The position numbers and the translations under genes are program-made. The notes beneath the pieces are model-generated. The model did not search any database, had not been told where the DNA came from, and saw nothing but the letters and a program-made list of their open reading frames with translations. A stretch of DNA of 11,140 nt from Acidaminococcaceae bacterium (GTDB lineage Bacteria > Bacillota > Negativicutes > Acidaminococcales > Acidaminococcaceae): assembly GCA_022653215.1 (NCBI GenBank), contig JALCSJ010000064.1, forward strand, positions 1 through 11,140, written 5' to 3'. Numbering within the stretch: the stretch's first letter is position 1; the number at the start of each line of letters is the position of its first letter. Below are positions 1-7,015 of this stretch, piece after piece.

Positions 1-919
1 ATTTTCTGGAGTTTATTAAATCAGTATTGCGACCGGCTCTGAGCACATAGCTGTCCAGACCGTGATTAACATAGCCTCGCAGCTTCTTGGAGATAGCCAT
101 AACCATGCTTAGGTCAATTCCTGTAGCAATGCTTGACTCATCGCACATATGGAGCACATCTTCCGTAGAAATATTACCCGCAGCACCGGGTACAAAAGGA
201 CAGCCTCCTAAACCACCGAAAGAACTGTCAAAATGGGTAATGCCTGCTTCCATGGCAGCAAGAATATTAGCCATGGCCATACCTCTGGTATTGTGGAAGT
301 GGAGCCAGAAAAGCACCTGAGGGTATTTTTCCTGAACATGTTGGCATAGCTCGTTCACCTGCTCGGGCATAGCCATACCGGAAGCATCGGATAAAGAAAT
401 TTCGGAAATACCAACATGTAAATAGGCTTCAATAATTGCATCAACATCGCTGACCGGTGTCAGTCCTTCCCAAGGAGAGGCAAAGGGCATAGAAATTGAA
501 CCGGAAATTGCGATGCTGTTTTTTTGTGCTGCTTCTACGCAGGAGGCAAACCCATGAACACTTTGCTCAGGAGTCATATTTAAATTTTTCAGGTTGTGCA
601 TACGGCTGGCAGAAACGTTTAATTTTACTTTTTTGCAGCCGCAGTCTATAGCTCTTTGCACTCCTCGCAAATTAGGAATCAAGGCCCTGAGTTCTACACC
701 GGGCACTTGACCGATTGCTTTATATACTTCATCTGTATTGGCCATTTGCGGTACGGATTTAGGACTCATGAAAGAACCGACTTCTATAACTTTAAAACCT
801 GCAGCAATTAAGTCTTTTAATAAATCGACTTTTTGCTCAGTGGTTAAAATCACCTGCTCATTTTGGAGGCCGTCTCTTAAACCAACCTCACATAATACAA
901 TGCTTTTTGGTAATTTCAT
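1..919 (-). CDS. HMG-CoA lyase family protein (DRE-TIM metallolyase), C-terminus cut by window edge
   Basis: The frame reads 306 codons leftward from ATG at 919 with no stop before the edge. The family is about 300 residues, so only the last few are missing. Visible motifs: RDGLQNE at 15-21 (catalytic Arg15, metal-binding Asp16), VIEVGSFMSPKSVPQM at 44-59 (Glu46), HFHNTRG at 207-213 (metal-binding His207 and His209), and GGLGGCPFVPGAAGN at 235-249 with the active-site loop Cys240 and Asn249. Family role: Mg/Mn-dependent cleavage of a 3-hydroxy-3-methylacyl-CoA to acetyl-CoA or a related thioester plus a keto acid, in the cytoplasm. Against the HMG-CoA lyase pattern HCHDTYG it has HFHNTRG, and SLSDASG replaces SLGDTIG, so the true substrate may be a different branched acyl-CoA. 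AAGGAG at 930-935 supports the start. It is divergent from the 1248 operon and shares its control region. The fold is sure; the substrate is not. Confidence 0.9.
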   Translation of the reverse strand, partial: MKLPKSIVLCEVGLRDGLQNEQVILTTEQKVDLLKDLIAAGFKVIEVGSFMSPKSVPQMANTDEVYKAIGQVPGVELRALIPNLRGVQRAIDCGCKKVKLNVSASRMHNLKNLNMTPEQSVHGFASCVEAAQKNSIAISGSISMPFASPWEGLTPVSDVDAIIEAYLHVGISEISLSDASGMAMPEQVNELCQHVQEKYPQVLFWLHFHNTRGMAMANILAAMEAGITHFDSSFGGLGGCPFVPGAAGNISTEDVLHMCDESSIATGIDLSMVMAISKKLRGYVNHGLDSYVLRAGRNTDLINSRK

Positions 920-977
920 AGCAGAAATTCTCCTTTTATATGCAAAATTTAAAATATTCAGAAAGGTCACTTCTGTT

Positions 978-1006
978 AGTATAGCCAATGAGACTGTGAA
1001 AAGCAA
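978..1006 (-). promoter_or_regulatory. Probable sigma-70 promoter of the HMGL-family gene
   Basis: Read on the minus strand, TTGCTT (1001-1006) and TATACT (978-983) are separated by 17 bp, and the start codon lies about 60 bases downstream. The -10 matches consensus at 5 of 6 positions and the -35 at 3 of 6. The -35 lies inside a palindrome, which suggests control by a repressor or activator. Confidence 0.5.
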
Positions 1007-1014
1007 ATGCTTTT
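999..1014. promoter_or_regulatory. Palindromic operator candidate AAAAGCA-AA-TGCTTTT
   Basis: This is a perfect 7-bp dyad with a 2-bp centre. The centre is too small for an RNA hairpin loop, so a dimeric DNA-binding protein site fits better. It covers the -35 of the leftward HMGL-family promoter. The cognate regulator is not identifiable from sequence; one of the two LysR proteins in the window is a candidate. Confidence 0.4.
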
Positions 1015-1018
1015 TTTC

Positions 1019-1124
1019 AATTGATTTATGCATATTAATAATAGATAATATGAATAATTAAAAAGCGAAACCCCATAAAACCTTAAAGTTTTCTGAAATA
1101 AAGGTAAAATAAGATAAATCAATT
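1019..1124. repeat. 11-bp inverted repeat with 95-bp centre spacing
   Basis: AATTGATTTAT (1019-1029) and its exact reverse complement ATAAATCAATT (1114-1124) lie between the two divergent promoters. Centre-to-centre distance is 95 bp, close to nine helical turns, so proteins on both arms would face the same side of the helix. That is compatible with looping. High local AT content raises the chance of coincidence. Confidence 0.4.
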
Positions 1125-1159
1125 ATGAATAAAATCGATAGATTAATGCAAAACCAGTA

Positions 1160-1189
1160 TTGGATATTTCTGAATATTTCTAATACAAT
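1160..1189 (+). promoter_or_regulatory. Probable promoter of the 1248 operon
   Basis: TTGGAT (1160-1165) and TACAAT (1184-1189) are 18 bp apart, about 60 bases before the first start codon. The -10 matches 5 of 6. The spacer contains ATATT-TCTG-AATAT (1164-1177), a short dyad where a regulator could bind. The promoter resembles the one ahead of the 9126 gene: both share TATTGGA at the -35 and TACAAT at the -10. Confidence 0.5.
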
Positions 1190-1247
1190 GACAGTAACAG
1201 AGGTCACGGATAAGTAAAAATTTGCAAGAAGAAGGAGGAACTTCCCA

Positions 1248-2054
1248 ATGGCGAGAAAGTTCTCTTTAGCCTATCTGACACTGCCGGGGATTGAACCCGT
1301 GGAGCAGATAGAAATAGCAGCACAGGCAGGCTATGATTTTGTTAGTTTACGGACAATCCCCATGGGGCAGGAAGGTGAGCCTCAGATTTGTTTAGAGAAA
1401 GACCCGGTACTTTTTAAAAAAGTTCAGGGGGCATTAAAAGCTAATAACATTAAGTTGTTGGATATAGAATTATTAAGAATAAAAGAAGATTTGCCGGTGG
1501 ATTACAGAAAAGCCTTTGAGTGCGGAGCTAAGCTGGGAGCTACAGATGTTCTCTCCAGCGTCTGGACAGAAGATAGAAATTTAGCTGTAGAACGCTATGG
1601 CAGAATTTGTGAAGATGCCAAAGAATTTGGCCTGACTATCAATCTGGAATTTCCCATTATTTCCGGCTTAAAGAATTTACAGGCAGTTTTAGCAGTGCAG
1701 GAAAAAGTAGGAGCACCTAATTTAAAGATTCTTATGGATATGCTTTATGTATACTGGACAGGATTAAATGGTCTGGGCATCAAGAAGATAAATCCTCAAA
1801 AATTCGGATTGCTTCATATATGTGACTGTCCTAGGGATGAACAGGACAAGGAAAAAGTAGAAATAATGCGGGGAGACAGGGAGTATTGCGGACAGGGCAT
1901 CATTGATTTAAAAGATATTATTACAGCATTACCTGCTAATAACTGCTCCATTGAATCACCGAATTATAAATATATTGAAAAATATGGACGGCTTGGCCAT
2001 GCAAAACGCTGCCTGGAAAATGCCAAAAAAGTTTTTGCCGAAGCTCATGTTTAA
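1248..2054 (+). CDS. Xylose-isomerase-like TIM-barrel enzyme (sugar phosphate isomerase/epimerase family)
   Basis: A 268-residue cytoplasmic protein of the AP-endonuclease-2/IolE-IolI superfamily. The four metal ligands expected at strand ends are in order: Glu134 (NLEFP), Asp164 (LMDML), His190 (LLHICD) and Glu236 (SIESPN). The family-typical GQGIIDLKDI segment is at 215-224. Members include inosose dehydratase, keto-inositol isomerase, hydroxypyruvate isomerase and 3-dehydroshikimate dehydratase. All act on polyhydroxy ketones or aldehydes with a divalent metal. Sequence alone does not choose between them, but the AroE-like gene 20 bases downstream makes a dehydroshikimate- or dehydroquinate-like ketone an attractive substrate (inference). 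AAGGAGG at 1232-1238 sets the start. It is the first gene of the operon. Length is normal and nothing is broken. Confidence 0.85.
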   Translation: MARKFSLAYLTLPGIEPVEQIEIAAQAGYDFVSLRTIPMGQEGEPQICLEKDPVLFKKVQGALKANNIKLLDIELLRIKEDLPVDYRKAFECGAKLGATDVLSSVWTEDRNLAVERYGRICEDAKEFGLTINLEFPIISGLKNLQAVLAVQEKVGAPNLKILMDMLYVYWTGLNGLGIKKINPQKFGLLHICDCPRDEQDKEKVEIMRGDREYCGQGIIDLKDIITALPANNCSIESPNYKYIEKYGRLGHAKRCLENAKKVFAEAHV

Positions 2055-2074
2055 AGAAAGAGGGAGAAGGAAAA

Positions 2075-2935
2075 ATGAAGATTGATATTAACACAAAAAT
2101 GATTACGTTGTTGGGAACACCCTTAAGCCAATCCTTTGCAGCCCGAATGCAAAACAAAGGCTATGAGGCAGCAGGACTGAACATGCTGTATTTCTACACA
2201 GAAACTGATAACGAACACTTGGAAGATATTGTGAAAGGTCTTCGTTACATGAACTTTGCAGGATTTGCCGTGACTAAACCTAATAAGGTAAAAGTCTTGG
2301 AATACTTAGATGAATTGGATCCCCTGTGTCAGAAGATGGGTTCATCCAATACTGTGGTAAGAACCCCTGAAGGAAAACTGATTGGCTACAATACAGACGG
2401 AGTTGGTTTCTACACTGCCATTACCAAAGAAGCCGACATAAAAGTTGACCAATGTGTATTCTTCTGTTTTGGAGGCGGCGGAGCAGGAAGAGCAATGTGC
2501 TCAATCCTGGCTTATCATGGAGCAAGAAAGATTTATATAACTGATGCTTATGAACAATGTGCTAAAGATTTAGCCGAAGATATTAACAAAAACTTTGCTC
2601 CTATAGCAGAATTTGTGCCTTACGGAGAGTTTTCCAAACTGGCTGCCTGCGATGTAGTACTAAACGCCAGCGGTGTGGGTATGGGCAAAACCATTGGCAA
2701 AACTCCTCTTCCTAAAGAATACATGAAAGAAGGACAATTCTACTTTGATGCCTGCTACAATCCGGCCAAGACACAATTCTTGCTGGATGCTGAAGCAAGA
2801 GGCTGCAAGATATTAAATGGTTTGGGCATGAGCCTGTACCAAGGCGCAGCACAGATTAAACTATGGACCGGGGAAGATGCCCCCTTGGAAGCAATGCGTA
2901 AAGAATTGCTGGATATACTGTCAGAAAGTAAATAA
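2075..2935 (+). CDS. AroE-family shikimate/quinate-type dehydrogenase, likely NAD-dependent
   Basis: 286 residues, the usual length for shikimate dehydrogenase. The N-terminal substrate domain carries S18-x-S20 of the SxS substrate site, VTKPNK (66-71) with catalytic Lys71, GSSNT with Asn92, and GYNTDGVG (104-111) with catalytic Asp108. The Rossmann domain has GGGGAGRA at 133-140. NGLGM plus a GAAQIKLWTG-like tail is the family C-terminus. At the end of the second Rossmann strand there is an aspartate (ITD, Asp157) rather than the NRT-type NADP motif, which predicts NAD preference. That is common in catabolic quinate/shikimate dehydrogenases. SxSF replaces SxSP and AVT replaces NVT, so the substrate may differ from shikimate. 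Its place among transport and catabolic genes argues against the biosynthetic AroE role. Start: GAGAAGG at 2064-2070, 4 bases before ATG. Confidence 0.88.
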   Translation: MKIDINTKMITLLGTPLSQSFAARMQNKGYEAAGLNMLYFYTETDNEHLEDIVKGLRYMNFAGFAVTKPNKVKVLEYLDELDPLCQKMGSSNTVVRTPEGKLIGYNTDGVGFYTAITKEADIKVDQCVFFCFGGGGAGRAMCSILAYHGARKIYITDAYEQCAKDLAEDINKNFAPIAEFVPYGEFSKLAACDVVLNASGVGMGKTIGKTPLPKEYMKEGQFYFDACYNPAKTQFLLDAEARGCKILNGLGMSLYQGAAQIKLWTGEDAPLEAMRKELLDILSESK

Positions 2936-2980
2936 GCTTTCTGCACCGCACAAAGCGGAAACTCAAAGAGGAGGATTAAG

Positions 2981-3538
2981 ATGAAAGTTATTAAATGGCT
3001 GGATGCGCATTTTGAAGAAACCCTTCTGGTTTTACTCTTAGTTGCCATTGCATGTATTAGTATGATTCAAGTTCTTTTCCGTAAAATTCCTTTTGTTACA
3101 TCATTAACCTGGGCCGAGGAATTCTGCCGGTTCCTGTGGATATGGAGTGTGTTTTTGTCACTGCCATATACAATCAAAATGGGCAATATGTTAAGAGTTG
3201 GTGTGCTGGTTGATATGCTGCCTAAGGTTGTTAAAAACACCGTCAACATTATTGTAGATATTATCAATACTGCCTGCATGGGATTGTTCGCTTATTATTC
3301 CATGGATTTGGTAGAAGGTATCCGCAGAAGTAAAGAAGCATCACCTGCTATGTTATGGCCCATGTGGCTGGTTTACATCTTTATGAATATCGGTTTTGTC
3401 TTAGCAGTAATTAGAGGTATTCAACAAATTGTCATTCACGTTAAGAACTTCCATAAGAGAGAATTAACTACTTTGGAACAAACTATGCAGGATGCAGCTA
3501 AAGAAGCTGCTATGGCCCAAGAAGGGGGAGATAAATAG
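2981..3538 (+). CDS. dctQ: TRAP transporter small membrane subunit (DctQ family)
   Basis: A 185-residue inner-membrane protein with four hydrophobic segments at about 13-33, 49-68, 84-106 and 125-147. Family marks are TWAEEFCRFLWIW (43-55), MLRVGVLVDMLP (70-81) and SPAMLWPMW (121-129). It partners DctM in sodium- or proton-driven uptake of a ligand delivered by DctP. The last 30 residues form a charged, Ala/Glu-rich cytoplasmic tail. AGGAGG at 2969-2974 supports the start. The short gap before it holds a small hairpin (CCGC-ACAAA-GCGG, 2946-2958) without a U tract, so transcription probably continues from the dehydrogenase gene. Its stop shares one base with the dctM start. Confidence 0.93.
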   Translation: MKVIKWLDAHFEETLLVLLLVAIACISMIQVLFRKIPFVTSLTWAEEFCRFLWIWSVFLSLPYTIKMGNMLRVGVLVDMLPKVVKNTVNIIVDIINTACMGLFAYYSMDLVEGIRRSKEASPAMLWPMWLVYIFMNIGFVLAVIRGIQQIVIHVKNFHKRELTTLEQTMQDAAKEAAMAQEGGDK

Positions 3539-4836
3539 TGGCTGCTCTATTAGTATTTGTGGTTTTCCTGGTTGCTATTGCGGTCTCCATTCCTATTGCC
3601 ACCAGTATGATTTTAGGTTCTGTTGCTCCTATTATGCTTATGCATAAAGGCGGATCCATTGTTCAGCTTTTGAACAATACTTTTTCCGGTGCTAATTCCA
3701 CTCCTATTTTAGCTGTGCCCCTCTTTATTTTAGGCGGCGTAATCATGGCTAAGGGCGGCATCTCCAAAAAGCTCTTTAACTTCTTCGCTTTCTTCGCAGG
3801 TCGTTTCACCGGCGGACTTCCCTGCGCCGTAATTCTTACCTGCTTGTTCTACGGTGCCATTTCCGGTTCCGGTCCTGCTACTACTGCAGCAGTTGGGGCT
3901 ATGTGCGTGCCTTTCTTAACTGACCTTGGTTATGATAAAACATGGAGTGCCGGACTTATTGCGGTAGCCGGTGGATTAGGAGTTATCATTCCTCCTTCCA
4001 TTCCTTTCGTTCTGTATTCTTTAGCAACAGGGGTTTCTACCGGAGACCTGTTCTTGGGTGGTGTTTTCCCTGGCATCTTGATTGGTATCTTCATGATGGT
4101 TTATGCTGTGTACTATTGCATGAAACATGGTGAAGATAAAGAAAAGATTAAAGCCCGTATGGATGAACTTAGCAAAGAAGGATTTTTCTTCCTCTTTAAA
4201 GACAGTTTCTGGGCTTTGCTTTGTCCTGTTATCGTGTTAGGCGGTATTTATACCGGCTTTGTAACTCCCACTGAAGCAGCTACTGTTTCCGTATTCTATG
4301 CCTTAATAGTTTCCTTGTTTATCTACAAGAGCATTAAAGTTAACGAACTTATTCCTTTCCTTTGCGAGTCTGTAAAGACTTACGGCGGGTTAGCTTTCGT
4401 ACTGGCTTTTGCTACTGCTTTCGGTCGCGTATTGTCTTTGACCAGAGCTACCAAAGCTATTGAAACTTTCCTGTTAGGAAATTTCCATTCCAGCTTTACA
4501 GTTTTGAGCGTATTGGTAATTATCTTCCTGCTTTTAGGTATGGTTATGGATACAGGACCTGCCATTATTATTTTGGCGCCTGTGCTGTTGCCGGCCGTTA
4601 AAGCTCTGGGCGTAGATCCGGTACACTTTGGTGTTATTCTGGTATGCTGCTTATCCATCGGTTTAGCAACACCACCCTTCGGATTGGATTTGTTTGTGGC
4701 AGGTAATATAGCCGACGAGCCACCCATGGCGGTGGCCAAGAAAGCAGTTCCTTTTATGATTGCTTTCGTAGTAGCATTAGTTTTAATTACCTATGTTCCT
4801 TGGTTCTCTGTTTATTTACCGAAATTGCTTAAATAA
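3538..4836 (+). CDS. dctM: TRAP transporter large permease (DctM family)
   Basis: A 432-residue, highly hydrophobic protein of normal family length. It forms the transport pathway of the tripartite carboxylate uptake system. Diagnostic segments: ISGSGPATTAAVG (108-120), GVIIPPSIPFVLY (148-160), GFVTPTEAATVS (240-251), MDTGPAIIILAPVLLP (337-352) and GLATPPFGLDLFVA (375-388). The start is GTG at 3538, overlapping the dctQ stop by one base in TAGTG. This implies coupled translation and a matched ratio of the two membrane subunits. Codons are rich in GCT, CCT and TTC, as in dctP and the ThDP gene, which suggests strong expression. Confidence 0.95.
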   Translation: MAALLVFVVFLVAIAVSIPIATSMILGSVAPIMLMHKGGSIVQLLNNTFSGANSTPILAVPLFILGGVIMAKGGISKKLFNFFAFFAGRFTGGLPCAVILTCLFYGAISGSGPATTAAVGAMCVPFLTDLGYDKTWSAGLIAVAGGLGVIIPPSIPFVLYSLATGVSTGDLFLGGVFPGILIGIFMMVYAVYYCMKHGEDKEKIKARMDELSKEGFFFLFKDSFWALLCPVIVLGGIYTGFVTPTEAATVSVFYALIVSLFIYKSIKVNELIPFLCESVKTYGGLAFVLAFATAFGRVLSLTRATKAIETFLLGNFHSSFTVLSVLVIIFLLLGMVMDTGPAIIILAPVLLPAVKALGVDPVHFGVILVCCLSIGLATPPFGLDLFVAGNIADEPPMAVAKKAVPFMIAFVVALVLITYVPWFSVYLPKLLK

Positions 4837-4840
4837 TCGG

Positions 4841-4878
4841 TTCAGTAATGACAATGGGGTCAACTGAAAACCCATTGT
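4841..4878 (+). ncRNA. Interlocking hairpins in the dctM-dctP spacer (RNA processing or stability element)
   Basis: ACAATGGG (4851-4858) pairs perfectly with CCCATTGT (4871-4878) around a 12-base loop. TTCAGT (4841-4846) pairs perfectly with ACTGAA (4863-4868). The four arms alternate, so the two stems are either alternative folds or an H-type pseudoknot. No U tract follows, so this is not an intrinsic terminator. A 3' stabiliser or processing site that lets the binding protein be made in excess over the permease fits TRAP and ABC operons (inference). Confidence 0.55.
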
Positions 4879-4912
4879 AAAATAGGAAGTAAAAACTTAA
4901 GGAGGATTTACA

Positions 4913-5992
4913 ATGAAAAAATCAATGAGAAAGATTATGGCAGCTGCCTTGGCAGGTTTCATGGTATTATCACTGACCGCATGCGGCGGCGGAGATGATA
5001 AAGCAGCAAAAAGCGACAGCAAGGCCAGCGGTGATTATGCTAAGTTAAAATCAGTAGAATTGATTGGCGCAGATTCTACCGGTAAAGATGCAGCAGGCCA
5101 ATTGTTCGGCGAATTGGTTGCTAAAAAAGTCAGCACTATTACTGGAGGAAAATTAACTATCGACTATCATCCCAATGGAGATCTGGGCGGCGATGAAGAT
5201 TTGCTCCGTCAAATGAAATCCAACGATATTCAATTAGTAGTTTCCCAAACTGCTCCTGTAGTTTCTTTTATTCCCGAAGTTGCAGTGTTTGACTTACCTA
5301 TGGCTTTCGCACAGTATAAAGGAGATGCCATAGACAAGGTTTTGAATGGTAAAGATTCTGACTTCCGTAAGAAATTGTCTGAAGCCTATGAAAAATCAGG
5401 CTATCATTATCTGGGCATTTTGCAAAACGCTACTTTCCGTCTGACCACTGCTAATAAAGATTTAAAAACTTTGGAAGACTATAAAAGCTTAAAAATTCGT
5501 ACTATGAGCAATAAGAACCATATGGCATTCTGGACTGCCATTGGTGCAGAACCTACTCCTCTGGCTTGGCCGGAAGTTTACTTCGCTCTGCAAAGCGGTA
5601 CTGTGGCAGCAGAAGAAAATGCTGCTGATACTATTGTGGGTGCTAACCTGAATGAAGTGCAAAAATATTTGGCATGTACCAACCATATCCTTTATGCTAA
5701 CCAAATCTGCATGAACAAGAAAGCTTACGACGGACTTGATCCTGCTTACCAAAAAGCTTTGAATCAGGCTGTAACCGAAGCCCTTGCTGAAATGCGTCCT
5801 AAACTGGCTGACATCGACAAGAAAAATAAAGATGACTTAAAGGGTAAGGGCATGACCATTATTAATTACGACAATGCTTTCTTTGCCAAGATTCTTGAAC
5901 TTCCCGGCGTAAAGAAACTTTACAGTGACATTGATGGTCAAGTTAAAGGCTTGGGCAAAGTTTTGATGGATGATTTGAAAAAGGTAAAATAG
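4913..5992 (+). CDS. dctP: TRAP transporter solute-binding lipoprotein (DctP family)
   Basis: 359 residues. The N-terminus is a lipoprotein signal: basic KKSMRK, a hydrophobic core, then lipobox LTAC with Cys24 as the lipidated residue. A Gly/Asp/Lys-rich linker follows to about residue 43. The DctP fold follows with Arg176 (TFRLTT), Arg196 in LKIRTMSN (193-200), EPTPLAWPEVYFALQSGTV (213-231) and EENA with Asn236. In characterised DctP proteins the second arginine anchors the ligand carboxylate, and the first arginine and the asparagine help, so an organic acid ligand is expected. The usual VDGxEN reads VAAEEN here, a change next to the ligand that may reflect specificity. AAGGAGG (4899-4905) with 7-base spacing is near ideal. 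Arginine codons are nearly all CGT, pointing to high expression. Confidence 0.95.
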   Translation: MKKSMRKIMAAALAGFMVLSLTACGGGDDKAAKSDSKASGDYAKLKSVELIGADSTGKDAAGQLFGELVAKKVSTITGGKLTIDYHPNGDLGGDEDLLRQMKSNDIQLVVSQTAPVVSFIPEVAVFDLPMAFAQYKGDAIDKVLNGKDSDFRKKLSEAYEKSGYHYLGILQNATFRLTTANKDLKTLEDYKSLKIRTMSNKNHMAFWTAIGAEPTPLAWPEVYFALQSGTVAAEENAADTIVGANLNEVQKYLACTNHILYANQICMNKKAYDGLDPAYQKALNQAVTEALAEMRPKLADIDKKNKDDLKGKGMTIINYDNAFFAKILELPGVKKLYSDIDGQVKGLGKVLMDDLKKVK

Positions 5993-6011
5993 TTAGAACT
6001 TAGTATCATTG

Positions 6012-6038
6012 AAAGTAGGACTGAAACTTGTACTTTTT
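6012..6038 (+). terminator. Weak hairpin after dctP, possible partial terminator
   Basis: AAAGTA (6012-6017) pairs with TACTTT (6031-6036) around a 13-base loop and ends in a five-T run. The stem is short and AT-rich, so termination would be partial. It overlaps the proposed promoter for the LysR gene. Confidence 0.3.
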
Positions 6039-6056
6039 CCTTAAATCGCAGATAAT
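6028..6056 (+). promoter_or_regulatory. Candidate internal promoter for the LysR-ThDP pair
   Basis: TTGTAC (6028-6033) and GATAAT (6051-6056) have the ideal 17-bp spacing, 30 bases before the LysR start codon. The -10 matches 5 of 6 and the -35 at 3 of 6. This would let the regulator and the ThDP enzyme be transcribed apart from the transporter genes. Confidence 0.4.
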
Positions 6057-6085
6057 GAAGTAAAGCAACATAAGGAGGAAGACAA

Positions 6086-6997
6086 ATGAATTTACAATGG
6101 TTATATTATTTCGATACAATTGCTGAACTGGAGCACTATACCAAGGCAGCAGAAAAGTTACATGTAAGTCAATCCAATTTAAGTCATGCCATTAAAGAAC
6201 TGGAAACAGAACTGGGAGCTGAGCTATTCGAGCGTCATGGTAGAAATGTAAAGCTGACTAAGTACGGAGAAATCTTTCAGCCTTATGTTAAGAAAACTCT
6301 TAATACCCTGGAAACAGGGGTATCTACTCTGAAGGAATACATTGATCCCAATGCAGGAACCATTGTTATGGGAGGTTTTCCCTCGGTAGCTCAGTTTTCA
6401 ACAGATTTAATGGTAAGGTATCAGTCGGAAACCAATAGATTAGAAGTACAGTTTCAATACACCCAGGAAGGGTGGAGGGAATTAAAAGAGCATATTTTGG
6501 ATGGCAGTATAGACGTAGCTATTGCTACCCGGTTCAATTATCCTCAGATAGGAGCCACGTATATTGGCACTCATCGCCTGGTAGCACTTTTGCCGGATCA
6601 GCATAAACTGGCAAACCGTCAGAGCATAGATCTGCGGGAACTGGATAAAGAAAACTATATTGCTTTTGATAGAAATGGTCAGATTAGGCCATTCCTGGAC
6701 GGGATTTTTACTGAACTGGGGATTAAACCTAATATTGTGGCAGAAACACCCAATGATTTAATTATTTTCGGATTGGTAGCAGCAGGGCGAGGCATAGCTA
6801 TTTTGCCTGACCCTTTAACAGGTGCACCCTTTGGGACTAAAATAGTACCTCTTTCCAATGATATTCCTCAGAGAAAGCTATATCTCCAGTGGAATAAGGA
6901 CAGGTATATTTCTCCTGCTACAGCTTATTTCAGAGATTATGTTAAACGGAGCGAAGATGTTTTTGACCAGTATTTAAAACAACATAAGATTATTTAA
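6086..6997 (+). CDS. LysR-type transcriptional regulator
   Basis: 303 residues, standard for the family. The winged helix-turn-helix spans about 1-60 (TKAAEKLHVSQSNLSHAIKE at 19-38, then ELGAELFERHGR). A linker helix and an effector-binding domain from about 89 follow. The family-typical turn near GLVAAGRGIAILPD (residues 229-242) is present. It probably activates the transporter and catabolic genes when the pathway substrate or an intermediate binds. It lies inside the cluster in the same direction, 18 bases before the ThDP gene, which is unusual because many LysR genes are divergent from their targets. Its C-terminal YLQWNKDRYISPA resembles YLSWDKGRPLSPA of the LysR at 10114-11010, so the two look like one subfamily. 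AAGGAGG at 6072-6078 sets the start. The ligand is unknown. Confidence 0.93.
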   Translation: MNLQWLYYFDTIAELEHYTKAAEKLHVSQSNLSHAIKELETELGAELFERHGRNVKLTKYGEIFQPYVKKTLNTLETGVSTLKEYIDPNAGTIVMGGFPSVAQFSTDLMVRYQSETNRLEVQFQYTQEGWRELKEHILDGSIDVAIATRFNYPQIGATYIGTHRLVALLPDQHKLANRQSIDLRELDKENYIAFDRNGQIRPFLDGIFTELGIKPNIVAETPNDLIIFGLVAAGRGIAILPDPLTGAPFGTKIVPLSNDIPQRKLYLQWNKDRYISPATAYFRDYVKRSEDVFDQYLKQHKII

Positions 6998-7015
6998 AAT
7001 ATACGGAGGATTAGG

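Larger units (their letters stand above)
920..1247. promoter_or_regulatory. Divergent AT-rich intergenic control region
   Basis: This 328-base gap between divergent genes holds no convincing coding frame. From about 1010 to 1140 it is strikingly AT-rich. It contains a promoter facing each way, the palindrome at 999-1014 and an 11-bp perfect inverted repeat (AATTGATTTAT at 1019-1029, ATAAATCAATT at 1114-1124). It also has a near direct repeat, GATTTATGCA (1023-1032) and GATTAATGCA (1141-1150). The arrangement suggests joint regulation of the lyase and the catabolic/transport operon. Confidence 0.6.

Noticed and set aside
999..1017. Intrinsic terminator at the palindrome plus T run
   Set aside because: The two-base centre cannot form a hairpin loop without losing stem pairs, the stem is AT-rich, and no rightward gene ends there.
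738..1061. Plus-strand frame of 107 codons
   Set aside because: It runs antisense to the start of the HMGL-family gene and across its promoter; its composition is not protein-like and there is no ribosome site.
4380..4739. Minus-strand frame of 119 codons
   Set aside because: It lies wholly inside dctM, whose family motifs are clear; this is an antisense shadow.
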